Origin: Spirogloea muscicola
Lineage: Eukaryota > Streptophyta > Zygnematophyceae > Spirogloeales > Spirogloeaceae
Reading direction: 5' to 3'
Assembly: GCA_009602725.1 (NCBI GenBank)
Contig: WELB01000026.1
Location: 203,292-232,062, forward strand
Length of the DNA stretch: 28,771 nt
The position numbers and the translations under genes were made by a program. Below are positions 1 through 14,480 of the stretch, piece by piece (position 1 is the stretch's first letter; each line of letters begins with the position of its first letter). A model generated the notes under the pieces. That model worked only from the letters and a program-made list of their open reading frames with translations, did no database searches and had not been told where the DNA came from.

Positions 1-2
1 TG

Positions 3-538
3 GCGCTGGCGCTGGCGCCGCAGGCGCAGGCGCTGGCGGCGGCGGCAAGCGGCGGCGGCGGCGGCCGAGGGGGAAGGACGGGACGGTGCGGCAAGCGCGC
101 CGCTGCTCGGTTAGCGTTCCGTCGGCGCGCCATCGAGCGGCGACGGTGCCTGGCTCCGCGCTCGACGGCGCGTGCTGTCATGTCCTGGAGATTCATCGGA
201 AACAGCCACTACAACATCGAGGCAACGGCTGTGAGAGGCCAGCCCAGAAGGATGAACCATATAAGCAGTCAATCTCTGCATGCTATTTGCATAGAGCACA
301 TTCTTGTCTTCAGAGCTAGTCGTGGTTGTTGTTGCATGTTTTCCTGACTCATATACTGTGTAACGTGTCGACCATCAGCGGCCAGCGATAGCTCACGTTG
401 CACTTCTGCATGCAGAGCCAACATGTCGAGCTGACGCGCAGCGCCTTATTGGGCATGTTCACGGACGAGCAGCGGCTAGAAGGCGACCGGGGACTGTCCA
501 CCATTGACTACAGCAACCATAGTGTCGGGCACAATAAG
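3..538 (+). CDS. unrecognised gene, two exons visible, 5' end possibly outside the window
   Basis: One frame is open from base 3 to 230 and joins in phase 0 to a second exon at 416-538. The donor is GCT|GTGAGA (GT at 231) and the acceptor is tgcatgcag ending at 415. The upstream part is Ala/Gly then Arg rich (AAARLAFRRRAIERRR) and could be a plastid or mitochondrial targeting sequence. It is followed by MSWRFIGNSHYNIEATA and then SQHVELTRSALLGMFTDEQR and STIDYSNHSVGHNK. A start at the ATG at 180 is possible, but the frame stays open further upstream. Downstream either AAG|GTGCTG at 538 is a donor, or the frame reads on to a stop at about 573 (ending QKYCRP). I do not recognise the family. The splice join and amino-acid composition make it more likely coding than not. 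The donor lies inside a dispersed hairpin repeat. Confidence 0.45.
227..245. repeat. solo copy of the dispersed hairpin repeat
   Basis: GGCTGTGAGAGGCCAGCCC with the flanking GGCAA and AGAAGGATGAA matches the reverse orientation of the repeat seen around 16284-16330. It overlaps the probable splice donor (GT at 231-232) of the first gene. Confidence 0.6.
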
Positions 539-2345
539 GTGCTGGGTTTCACACAGAAATATTGCAGACCGTGAAGCGAGCGCAACTTGCAACATGATGG
601 CCAGTGACCTTCCTTAGGCATTCCACGTCCCTGAGTAGAGCTCCCTTCCACCAGCAGATCGCAAGCCTCAAAATTAGCAGAAGTAAGAGCCGGTAGCAGT
701 GCAAGCCCGGCAAACTCATACGAAACAATCAAGCACGGACAAGTACGTGCACGAGCACACTGCATTTACTGGCTAAGAGGAGCTCCAACTGCACTTTCTA
801 GTGATAGTCAGACATTCAAGGACATGTTGTTCGATGGTCGCAGCCATATGGCGTTTTAGTTGCTGCTTGCAAAGCCGGATAAGGAATCCAGATCCATCGC
901 AGCGCTCCCTAAAGCTTGAAGCTCGTCACCCTGCCACAGCCTCCCATTTACTTGTCAGGGTCTCGCTGATGCACTTATGTAGGTCCGACGATGTCCAGAA
1001 TTGCCTCTCAGTCCAAGTCTCTCGTAATTGCACATCTTGGCTCCCTGGCCTTTCTCTGGGGCGGCCGTCGCTGGTCCTCTGTATCACATTCAGTCATATC
1101 GGGCATGAGCGCGTGTAGAAGCAAAAAAGTGACACCGTGAGCCATTGCAGCGTAGGCTAACAGGAGCTTTTCGGCAATCCCTTTATTGGGACCAGGATTA
1201 TAAACAAAAGATGAAGTACTACACAAGGTCGTATGCGGATTTGCATTACTAGACATGGATAAGCAGGTCGAAGTCAAACATACTCAATGCAGCCAGTGAC
1301 AAGACACTACTCAGTAACCTACTGCATGAGCAGGGCTGCATCATGTGGAGCATGTATACGGCACTCCTTATTGCGCACCAGCAATGCTTATTGCTGGATT
1401 CTGCTCATTCGCTTTTGCTCCTCTTCCAGGCACAGGCCAGTCAGCCCTTTCAGCTTCCCTTAAGAGAAACCAGTTGGCTATAAGTCAGGTGTATGAGAGC
1501 AGCTCTATCTGCGAAGGTTGGTGTGGCAGGCGAGGGGTAGTCGTTCTGAGCGAGGACGCAACCTCAGATCAGGAGGTCCATCACGCGAAGTCCAGTCATT
1601 ACCTCATGGCACCATCATATAATGGCATGGCCCGCAGAACATGCGTGGCAATGGCTTGTGACAGGTCTGAGCTACATAGATTTGGACTAATGCCAGGGAG
1701 TCACTGAATCTGAAGCTAGCAATATAGCAGTTGCAGAATGAACCAGAAAGTGAACAAATGCAATGCCCAACTTATATGTGGTTGTGCCCTTCTTTGAGGT
1801 GATCGTTGGGAAAACAGGAGGTCAAGGGCGCAATTAGCAATGTATGTTGAATAATGTCAATTGCACCTCCAGCAAATTGAGGCACCCTCACATAGCAATG
1901 TTTCAAATGCTCAGGCAAATCAAACTGTACAAAGTTGATGTGCAACTCTCCTGCGTAGGATCTTGCTCTCGAATACTTCGGCTGGAGAAGAAGGTCCTAG
2001 GCAGGAGAGGGAGCACATCAAGACTCAAGCACCTGGAAGCTTGATGTGATCGATGTCAGCTAGATTGACTCGTGTTGTTCAGGCTCGATTGTGTCCTACT
2101 GGGGGCTAACAAAAGAAGTAAACTAAAGAAAGGACTACTGGTGCTTGAGTTGCCAGATCCTGACACCAGTTTAGGGCTGCAGGTTCAGCATGCTCAGTTT
2201 CTCCTTGTCTCCTTGTATTCACAAGGTCCACGAAGCTGACAAGGTTGACAGTCAATGCGCAGTCGATGTGGTGTGTCTGAAGTGGCATATACCAGAATAG
2301 TGCTTCTGGTAAGCTAGAATGAAAACCGCAACCAGGAATAGGGCA
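539..2345. other. region with no recognisable gene
   Basis: No exon chain with family resemblance was found on either strand. Short open frames exist (for example plus 990-1133, beginning MSRIASQSKSLVIAHLGSLA, and minus 1008-1277). None shows a recognisable motif or a convincing splice chain. The stretch probably holds the 3' end of the first gene and the 3' untranslated region of the kinase gene on the minus strand. Confidence 0.4.
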
Positions 2346-4661
2346 TCACAAGGTGATCATACTGTTCAAGTCCTGCAGAATCTGTCACAAGCCAATCGGG
2401 CCTATCAGTTGCTAGAAATATGGACAAAATAGCAGAAGACCTCAGAACACGCTGGACATGCAATTAGGTAAGCTGGTAGGAACAGATCATGGGACAAAGA
2501 GCAGGAATTGGCGTGCACCTCCCGAAAGCTTGGCCGAAATTGGGGATTCGCCTGCCAGCACTGCTCAATCAGATATCGGAGTCGCTTTGGACAGGTGGTG
2601 GGTACCACAGGTCGCAGACCACTTTGAATAACAGCCGCAGCAGCCTGGATGCAAGGCAGGACGGCACAACCATCAGAAGAGCTCCAGGAGGAGCTTCGGG
2701 CAAGCACAAGGTGCCACAGGACATTGGAAAGAGGAAATCAAGGCAGGTGACAAGCATGGACACAGAGAAGGTGTAAGACTGCCTTGATGTCAAAGGCAAG
2801 TACGACAGCACATTCAGGACTTTTACAGAAGGCCTTGTCCACTCTTGCACTGCCATGCTGTTCGCTCACCTGCATCGGCAAATACTCGTCATATGGGAGC
2901 TTTGACGTAAGAAGTTCCCAGAGGACAATCCCATATGAATAAATGTCCGGCGCCCTTGCATGTTGCGTGCTCTGCGACTCAATGCGTGCTGCATTGTGGC
3001 CCTGTAGCTTGGTCATTGACACTTCTGGCGCCATCCACCGGTAGGTCTCAGGCTCCACGATGTCATGTGAAGCGCGCCAGCCGCTCATGAGGGCCGTGCC
3101 AAAGTCAGCCACACTGGCCTTGCCATCCTGGTCAAGAAGGATATTTGCAGTCTGCAATCTCAACAAGGCAACCTGCTGTTAGCTACTTGCAGATTGCACA
3201 GAATGGATGCATGAAGAAGCCTTCACATGGCTGTCACCATGAGGCGAGACAAAGACAAAGAAAACTACTAACAAGAGTCGTGCTGCCATGAGAAGGTGTG
3301 GTGTTCATGCGCCATTACCTTAAGGTCACGGTGAACGACATCCTGAGAATGCAGGAACTGCATGCCTTCTGCAATGTCACGCGCCAGCTCGAGCACTCTT
3401 CTCGGCTCCAGCTGTTGATTGCGATGCAAGAAGTCGTGCAGGCTGCATGTCATGTACTTGCTGACAATGCATGCATTCCTCCCAACCATAGCGGCTCCAA
3501 TCACAGGCACCACGTTCTTGTGATTCGCCACTCTGCACCAACAGCCAAGACGAGCATGTGAGCCATGCTGACCGCTGATGCCATCGCTTCTTAGCAGCGC
3601 TGCAGCATGGTGGTGGTCTGGCCAAGACAAAGAGTCCGCATCAGGCTTGCAGCTCAGGGCTGGACATTGGCCAGGCCTGGGCTGACATCTTGGGGCATGT
3701 GCAAGGGGCCACCAGGAGGCCTGGGGGTGGGGTTACCTAAGAACCGCCAATTCACGTGCCAGTGCCTGGTGAGCAAGCTGTTGCACGACTTTGATGGCCA
3801 CGTCTTGGCCATCGTACTGGCCACGGAAGACCCACGATGAACTTCCGGTCGCTATCTGCTCGCCGAACTGCAGCCTTCGAGCATCAAGAGGTGGACAATG
3901 TCCTCCCATGTGGGGAAAAGGCGCTGGCTTGCTCTGCACCGCCCGAGGTGAAACCACCGGGAAGTGCCTGCTGTACTCGGAGTACAGGCCGGAGGAGGCT
4001 GGCTCCTCCGAGCGAAGTCTGATCCGAAGTCTGCAGGTGCCGGCACTGTCCACATAAACATCTCGGCTGGCGGTCTGCTCTCCTGTCTCCCGGAGCCTGT
4101 CCTGCGCAGCATTGCACTCCATGGGTGCAGGGCTTTCATCATCTGTTATGCAGGAGGTATCGTCCTGAAGCCTGCAGGGAGCCAGACAGTCACGCGTTGA
4201 CGAGAGTCACGAAATAGGTGGTGATTTGTGTTTCGCAAGTGCATATAGAACAGGTAGACCCGACTCATGCACACATTGTCACATTCACTTGAGGATGTCA
4301 ATTGCATGTGTTCAGGCACGTCCCCATGCACATCCGAGACAGGACAGAGGAAGAGGATGATGCAGAGGATGGCTACTCACTCTGGCACAACTTTGGCGGC
4401 GACAGGCTGCAGGCAACCGGATGCCAGGCTGCTGCAAGACGGCTGCCGCGCCGCCGACGGCCCATGCCGCCGGCGCTTTTTCGGCGTCTCGACCATGCTG
4501 GCGACGGGCTCGCGCGCCTGCACCCGCACGCCAAAGACCTTGGCGACGGCGACCAGGGTCCTGGCCTTCCAGACCGACACCGGGGGGGGTCCGGCGGCGG
4601 CGGGCGGCCCCTGGCTCTCGTGCACGCGGAGCGCGCCGTCCTCGCGCCACGGCGCAGCCAT
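2346..4661 (-). CDS. Raf-like (TKL-type) serine/threonine protein kinase
   Basis: Six exons: 4661-4381, 4171-3737, 3532-3319, 3151-2870, 2644-2519, 2381-2346. They sum to 1374 bases (457 residues) with all phases closing. Residues 1 to about 195 are a variable N-terminal region. The kinase domain then runs to the C-terminus: glycine loop IATGSSSWVFRG, VAIK with catalytic K221, candidate helix-C Glu234, the catalytic loop HRDLK at 306-310 followed by TANILL, DFG at 326-328, YRWMAPEV, and DIYSYGIVLWELL. It ends FREILQDLNSMITL. The HRDLK/TANILL split across an intron and the WMAPEV motif place it with Raf-like MAPKKK or plant STY-type kinases; substrates are unknown. The glycine loop has Ser in place of its second and third glycines. 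The start at 4661 is the ATG after which the frame becomes protein-like; an in-frame ATG lies upstream at 5051, but that segment resembles leader sequence. A hairpin-type element sits 99 bases upstream of the ATG. Confidence 0.9.
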
Positions 4662-5085
4662 GCGTGCCGCCGCTGCAGCGCGGGCGCGCCGGAGGCCGTG
4701 GCGGCGGCGGCGGCGGGGTGGGGAGCGGCGGAGTAGAAGTGAGCGGCGGGTGATGGTGAAGGAGCGGCCGTAGAAGCCAGCCAGGATAAAGGCGGGCTGC
4801 CGGTGACGAGGACGTGGGCGGGCCGCCGATGGGGAAACGATGAAGGGGGATTGGGAAGGAGGGCCACTGTGCCGACGGGACAAAAAGGGCAGCACGTGTG
4901 TGCGGGAACAGCGGCCCAGGGCGCGGCGGCCGCGGAGGAACAGCTGGAAAGGTGCGCGCCCTGCTGGAGATATTTCTACGGGGCTGGAAAAGGGTGGCGT
5001 CGTCGACCCCCGACGTTGGATCTCCTTCCCCAGTTTCCGCACTTTTCCCACCCCAGTTCCCGCACTAGCTTTGGCCTTAGCAATG
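4662..5085 (-). promoter_or_regulatory. GC-rich 5' leader and promoter region of the kinase gene
   Basis: This stretch upstream of the kinase start is strongly GC-rich with CGG-type triplet runs near 4690-4745 and no other recognisable gene. It stays open in the kinase frame for over 120 codons, but the translation is Arg/Pro/Ser rich and looks like composition, not protein. It carries the element at 4761-4784. I see no convincing TATA box. Confidence 0.45.
4761..4784 (-). repeat. hairpin-type element in the kinase leader
   Basis: Read on the minus strand it contains GGCTGGCTTCTACGGCC followed by GCTCC. It matches elements at 23470-23493 (minus, upstream of CSP41a) and at 12746-12768 and 12882-12904 (plus, inside a tandem repeat). 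The edge nearer the gene is 99 bases from the kinase start codon. Confidence 0.65.
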
Positions 5086-6960
5086 TGTTGGCTTCTTGAG
5101 CGGCTTCTGCTTACTTATGTCATCAGAATTTTCCGGCCCCTAAGGACCTTGTCCACCCTTGACACGGGCCCCGCCCCCTTTGGAAAGAAACAGCTCTTCC
5201 AATTTACGGCAATGGCTGTGAGAGGCCAGCTCAAAGGAACGTACAAGTTTTGAAAGAAAGAAATTGCTCGCCCTTAGAGAATGGAAAGGGCCGGACGGCG
5301 CCAAAAGCAGGAAGGGCTCACTTGTTATTCTATGCGCCTCCTCCGCGCCTTCTCACTTTCCGAGGTGGCGGCGCGACGAAGCGAAAGCGCGTCCACGTTG
5401 AGAGCAGTGGCTGTGAGAAAGAAAGTGCCTCTCCCAATGCTGTGAGAGGCCAGCCCAAAGGCGCGACGAAGCGGGGCCGCCAGATGGTGCCGGCAGCTCT
5501 CCCCGGCGTCGTTGGTGGCAGCGCCGCTCAGGGCGGCGCTTCCCCACGTCTGAAAGATCCGGCGGCAGCCGCTGTCGCACGTGGCTTTCTCTTTACTCTG
5601 CGCACCGCGCGCCTACTCTCTTAACGGCTGCTCAACTGGGGATATTGAGCACCCAGTGGCCACAGTCGCTGTTTAGTTTACGGCTTTTCTGGCCCCTTCG
5701 CTCTTCATTCACTCTCTTTCCTGGGCTGGCCAAGGACAGGCATCGCCCTCACCTGGAAGAGTCTTTCTCTCACGTGGGCGCCCCCCTATTTCCGCGCCGC
5801 CCCCACTTTCCGGTTCGACCGCCCACCTGCCCAGGCTTCACGTCAGCCAGCCTAGCTCTGCACTTCTTTGCCCTTGAACGAACAGCGGATTGGCTCGGCT
5901 TGGCCTCCTCTCCGTCTCCTGGGGTGCACACTGCGCTTTGGATATTGTTCATTCTTTTTGGGCTGGCTTTGCCAGCCCCTCTTCTCTATTGGCGAGCACT
6001 TTCTTCTTCTTTCCACCGTCTGCACCCTCGGCTCTTAAGATTGCCAGAGTAGCGCGTTCGAATGAGGCCGCTTGTTTGCACGCCCTTTGCCCTCCGCATG
6101 AACATAGAATTTGGCTCTGCTTGGCCTCCCTTCTATATTAGATTCACGCGCACCGCGAGCCCTTCCCCCTCTCGCCCCGGCTGCCCTTGTACATCTCTGG
6201 CGAACTGAGCCCTCTGCTAAGTCGCGCCGCGTAGCTGGGAGACTTTTAGTATGCCAGTGTATCCTGCATCGCACAACCTCCCTGTGCAATGAAGAAGCTC
6301 TTCCAAGGGGGTGATGGCTGTGGATCCTGGAATGAGCTTATTCCTTCGGGGTTGTTGAGCACCCAGTATTTAGCACTTGCGTAGCTGTGATTTACAGCGC
6401 TTTCTGGCCCCTTTGGACCTTTTCTAGTCTTTTTGGCCGGCCTTTCAACAGCCATCGCCCTCGTCCGGGATCGCCAGCGGCAATCGACAACTTTGGCTGC
6501 TTAGGTCCTCGTTTCTTTACTCTCGTTCGAAACATAGCCAATCTAGGCTACACACGACATGCAGATGTGTTCCCGGCTGAGATGGGCTTGCCAGCTGCAT
6601 ATCTATCGTTCTTGCGACGACGAGTTTCGGCCTGTTTGCAGCGTGCTCAGGCTAATGCTTTGCACCAGAAAGCTGGGCGAGCTCTACTTGGTGGCAGAAG
6701 GACTTCGTATCTGCCATCTAGTTTCAGGCATCGGTTAGCGACCTTTATGTTTTGACCCGTGGTTACTGAGCGGGTCTACTGTAGGTTATGTAGGTCATAA
6801 GATGTGCTTGCCTTTGTACTTGGCCATTTGGCCTTCGTTTGTTTCAAATACACGAGATTTTCCTTCCGGGAAGAGTTTTACTAGATTGGAGTAGATGCCC
6901 AACTCCTGTGCCGTGCCCTGCCAGCCCCCCGCCCCTTTTGGAAGAGCTCACTTAATTTTT
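5085..6960. repeat. repeat-rich block of hairpin modules and retroelement debris
   Basis: The block holds several copies of a module of about 75 bases in both orientations. The module reads roughly GGCCCCTTCGAACCTTGTCC, then a GGGCTGG...CAGCCC hairpin, then TTGCCCC and a GAGAGCCACTT-like end. Clear cores are at 5214-5232, 5439-5456 and a perfect-stem copy at 5960-5978; degenerate ones are near 5140-5200, 5700-5765, 6410-6475 and 6918-6950. The tag GG(G/A)(G/T)NTTGAGCACCCAGT occurs near 5638 and 6348. No intact host gene was recognised. Confidence 0.6.
6530..6755 (+). mobile_element. 3' fragment of a non-LTR retroelement reading frame (copy E)
   Basis: The plus-strand translation contains VFPAEMGLPAAYLSFLRRRV, then SACLQRAQANALHQKAGRAL, and ends RHRLATFMF with a stop at 6753-6755. 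It aligns by eye with the C-terminal end of the better preserved copy at 14471-15150 (CLAVSLQRSMARALHLRAGR). Only the last 60-75 residues remain, so it is a 5'-truncated copy. CCGTGGTTACTGAG follows the stop, and a degenerate hairpin module lies about 160 bases downstream. Confidence 0.55.
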
Positions 6961-8238
6961 GACCCTGCGGATCTGAGCCGCGCTCCTGCTCCTCGTGGAC
7001 GAGTCAGCTCGCGGCTGCCCACGGTAATTCAGAAAGGACGAGCGGAAGAGCTGCGGCGATGGCAGTGGCAGCAGACCAGACAGCGGACCCTTTGGCATCT
7101 AGGCACACCGTGATGGTGAGAGTCGCACTCAAACGGGAGTGAGCCAGATGCGGCCTGAAGCCACCGCAGTGAGCCACAGAAGAAAGTAACGTGTATTTAG
7201 CCACACAGATGTTCTGCGGCCCAATTCGATAACCCGAGAGATTAAGATACAAGACATACAGATAGCACTGCTGATACCTGACGCCACGTCACATGCACGG
7301 CCAATGTCTTCTCGAGGCTGCACAAGCTTTTGTCAGCAATTGTACGCGATCAAGGCCCTTCTCCCTCCTCCTCCACTCCTTGGTTCACAAGGTTCTCTGC
7401 TCAACGTTGGACATGTATGTGTGCAAAACAACAACGTAATTGATGCACCGAGGAGCTCATACCCCTCCGGCACACTTTGAGGTCTTCGCTGAAGCTGACA
7501 TCAGGCCTGATGCTAACCAACTGTGTTGCTGGTTGCTACAGAAGTAAAAGAAATATGAACTCGTTGATCTGTTTCACAATTTGTTCCTTCAGTGAAAGCC
7601 ATCTATCTATCTCTTGCCTTGTCTATTACGCACCACCTCATTGCGATATTGCATTCCTTTTCCTTTACATACTTCAGGAGATGTGAAACTTTTACAAAAA
7701 GCTGCACATTGATTGACTATTTGCAGATTACTTCCCGTGCAACAAATGAGAGTAGGTTTTACACAAAGTAAAAGTACACTTCTGGTGTTTATTGCTCAAT
7801 GTCATGACTCTATTTCTTAAAATAACACATAGAACCCTCTGAATTTGTACTAGCTTCATATCCTACTCCAACACTTTCTAGAAGGCAAAAACATCGGAGT
7901 ATCTCCATAAGGTTACCAACGTGATTTACACCTCAACTCGCCAGATACGTCGGTGATTAGCCAAGGAAGGGCACAGGCGCACTGCGTACATTGAACGGGG
8001 CATACAGGTGGTCACTAGGACCACCCCGTACATCAGTATTTGATTTAATAGCAATATTCAAGCACGACAAGTTGCTGCACAGCAAGAATGTCAATGAAAG
8101 AATAAAAGAATCAATTGGGGCCTCTAGAGGAAGCACTTGAGATGCTCATGACACAGAGAGGGCAATCTAATCATAAACTCGTCGCTGGTTGTCCAATGCT
8201 GCGGCTAATTGCCACAATAGCCATCCAATTTCGGCCCC
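6961..8238. other. intergenic stretch, no gene recognised
   Basis: From about 7300 the sequence becomes AT-richer than the surroundings. It contains only short frames without motifs. It lies 3' of the transporter gene (minus strand, stop at 8239-8241) and probably includes its 3' untranslated region. No RNA gene or convincing regulatory site was seen. Confidence 0.4.
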
Positions 8239-12042
<3,804 letters not shown>

Positions 12043-12584
12043 NNNNNNNNNNNNNNNNNNNNNNNNNNNNNNNNNNNNNNNNNNNNNNNNNNNNNNNNNN
12101 NNNNNNNNNNNNNNNNNNNNNNNNNNNNNNNNNNNNNNNNNNNNNNNNNNNNNNNNNNNNNNNNNNNNNNNNNNNNNNNNNNNNNNNNNNNNNNNNNNNN
12201 NNNNNNNNNNNNNNNNNNNNNNNNNNNNNNNNNNNNNNNNNNNNNNNNNNNNNNNNNNNNNNNNNNNNNNNNNNNNNNNNNNNNNNNNNNNNNNNNNNNN
12301 NNNNNNNNNNNNNNNNNNNNNNNNNNNNNNNNNNNNNNNNNNNNNNNNNNNNNNNNNNNNNNNNNNNNNNNNNNNNNNNNNNNNNNNNNNNNNNNNNNNN
12401 NNNNNNNNNNNNNNNNNNNNNNNNNNNNNNNNNNNNNNNNNNNNNNNNNNNNNNNNNNNNNNNNNNNNNNNNNNNNNNNNNNNNNNNNNNNNNNNNNNNN
12501 NNNNNNNNNNNNNNNNNNNNNNNNNNNNNNNNNNNNNNNNNNNNNNNNNNNNNNNNNNNNNNNNNNNNNNNNNNNNNNNNNNNN
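12043..12584. other. assembly gap of 542 unknown bases
   Basis: The run of n hides the transporter's start and promoter and the 5' part of the retroelement fragment that begins at 12585. Confidence 0.99.
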
Positions 12585-12700
12585 TGCATCGCCGCGCTGG
12601 TCGTGCCCTTGCAGCAGCCTCTGGCTTGCGCAGCGGGGTTGCTCTTCCTCCCCTCAGCTCATCTGACTTCCTACTGCTGACACGGGGTTACTTAGAGCGC
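12585..12700 (+). mobile_element. 3' fragment of a non-LTR retroelement reading frame (copy D)
   Basis: The translation HRRAGRALAAASGLRSG followed by SSSDFLLLTRGY matches the C-terminus of copy C (LRAGRALAAASGFRQG, then LLDLRLLTRGY). Its upstream part is in the gap. The stop seen after LLTRGY in the other copies is replaced here by a read-through codon in a tandemly duplicated segment. Confidence 0.6.
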
Positions 12701-12928
12701 CCTGGCTGTCTAGCCTGTGGCTCCGTCATGAACACCTGTATGCATCTGGCTGGCTTTCACAGCCGCTCTTTTAATATCAGCAGCCGCTTGAGGCTCATCT
12801 GACTTCCTACTGCTGACACGGGGTTACTAAGAGCGCCCTGGCTGTCTAGCCTGTGGCTCCGTCATGAACACCTGTATGCATCTGGCTGGCTTTCACAGCC
12901 GCTCTTTTAATATCAGCAGCCGCTTCCT
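12657..12928 (+). repeat. two-copy tandem duplication, 136-base unit
   Basis: Units 12657-12792 and 12793-12928 are nearly identical; I see one clear substitution (TTACTTAG versus TTACTAAG), so the duplication is recent. Each unit carries the 3' coding tag CTGACACGGGGTTACT and, about 70 bases on, the hairpin-type element GGCTGGCTTTCACAGCC + GCTC (12746-12768 and 12882-12904). Confidence 0.9.
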
Positions 12929-13268
12929 TTTTACTAAGTGCTTACTCGTCATTACCAAGCGGGTCAGCTTAGCAGCAGGTGATGTACATCTGTCAATGTG
13001 CTTTGTATTTGGCCACTCAGGCCCTCCATCACTCAATACACACCACTCTGGACGAGCTTACTTTCCTGGCAGTCCAGGCCGTCAGCCCACGTGCGGTGCG
13101 CATAAAATGTGAGGGGGCCAAAGCAAGCCAGTACACCGTGTAAGAAGAAAGGCAAAGTGAAGGAAGTCCCACGCTCGGATGGGCTACCACCCGCCTTTCT
13201 GGCAATGGTGCCGAGTCGTCGCATGGGATTTCCCCATATCTCTGTCCTTTCACTCTTTGGTCTTGCAG

Positions 13269-13800
13269 ATTCGTTTGGGCTGGCCTCACAGCCATCCCCT
13301 TACATTGGAAGCTGTTTCTTTCGCTGCTCTTACTTGCGGCTGCTGACCAGGGGTTGTTGAGCACCTATCTGTTGTAGCCAATTGCGTAGGTGCTTTCGAC
13401 GCTTCAGCGCTTTCCGACTCCTCTGCACCTTGTCCATGTTTCATCGGGGCTGGCCTCGAAGAGCCCTTGCCTTGCACCTGCGTGCTGGCCGTGCTCTCGC
13501 TGCAGCCTCTGGCTTTCGTCAAGGGGATTGCTTTCCGGCTGCTAGTCTTTTGGATCTGCGGCTCCTCACTCGTGGTTATTGAGTGATTTATCCTACCCCA
13601 GTTCTGAGACGGCGCTTTTGGCCCCTTCAAATCCTGTCAAATTGGGCTGGCTTTTCACAGCCCATGCCTCCTTTGAGAGAGCCACTCCCTCTTTATGGAA
13701 GCTGCCATCCTTGGTGGTCTCTTGCTTTCCTGAGTAGAATACACCTTCTGACTCCTGTGGACTTTGTTCATCCTATTGAGGCTGGCCTCTACTGCTGTTG
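13269..13800 (+). mobile_element. retroelement 3' ends with hairpin modules (includes copy C)
   Basis: Copy C ends at 13582 with LHLRAGRALAAASGFRQG and LLDLRLLTRGY plus a stop. A module GGCCCCTTCAAATCCTGTC follows, then the hairpin GGGCTGGCTTTTCACAGCCC at 13644-13663, which is 62 bases after the stop. Degenerate modules of the same design lie at about 13250-13330 (hairpin 13277-13293), 13410-13480 and 13735-13800. GGGGTTGTTGAGCACC at about 13350 marks another, older 3' end. Confidence 0.65.
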
Positions 13801-13845
13801 TCAACCAGCATTGTCTACCAGCCTTTGCCCCAGATTGACAGCAGT

Positions 13846-14480
13846 GGCTGTGTGGCCAGCCGAAAGAAAGAAGTGGCTCTCCCAATGGGCTTTGCTAGCC
13901 CCTCGTCTCTCCCCTCGTCTCGGGCGATCAATTTCTTCTTCAATAAGGGCAAGGGCTGTGAAAGAACGAACGGCGCGCCCTGAGAGAAGAGAGCGAAGGG
14001 CTCGCCCATTGAGGATAGGGGCTGGAAAAGCCAGCCCAAAAACGAATGAACAAAGTACGAGAAGGGGGCCAGGGGAAGCGCTAGGAAAAACAAGCACAAC
14101 AAGAAACAAAGCAGCTACGTATTACTCAGTAACCCCTGCTAAGCAGCCTCAGGTCAGAGAAGCTAGTCTCCTGGAAGTGGGTCCCTTGGCCAGAGCCGAA
14201 GAGGGGCTAGCAAAGCTAGGACAATGGAAAGAGGAGAAGTGGCTCTCCCAATGGGGGCAAGGCCTGTGAAAAGAAGAAGAAAGGGCTCGCCCATTGAGGA
14301 TAGGGGCTGGAAAAGCCAGCCCAAAGAAGAAGGAACATAGTACGGGAAGGGGGCCAGGGGAAGCGCTAAGAAAAACAAGCACTACAAGAAACAAAGCAGC
14401 TACGTGTTACTCAGTAACCCCTGCTAAGCAGCCTCAGGTCAGAGAAGCTAGGCTCCTGGATGTGGGTCCCCTAGCCAGAG
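13846..14480 (-). repeat. duplicated 3' untranslated modules of the retroelement, offset 285 bases
   Basis: The segments 14001 to about 14190 and 14286 to about 14475 are near-identical. Each starts CTCGCCCATTGAGGATAGGG, contains the perfect hairpin GGGCTGGAAAAGCCAGCCC (14019-14037 and 14304-14322), then a GGGGGCCAGGGGAAGCGCTA-like stretch and TACTCAGTAACCCCTGCT. On the minus strand the second one directly follows the coding end of copy A. A third hairpin remnant is at 13846-13861. Confidence 0.75.

Noticed and set aside
1008-1277. Minus-strand frame of 89 codons ending RKAREPRCAITRDLD
   Set aside because: It looked partly protein-like but has no family resemblance and no splice partner that I could place.
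4267-4867. Overlapping plus- and minus-strand frames of 100-168 codons
   Set aside because: They are shadows of the GC-rich kinase first exon and leader; only the minus frame starting at 4661 has an in-phase splice to the rest of the kinase.
13583-14269. Plus-strand frame of 228 codons
   Set aside because: It crosses several retroelement 3' modules in opposite orientations, so it is a chance frame in repeat sequence.
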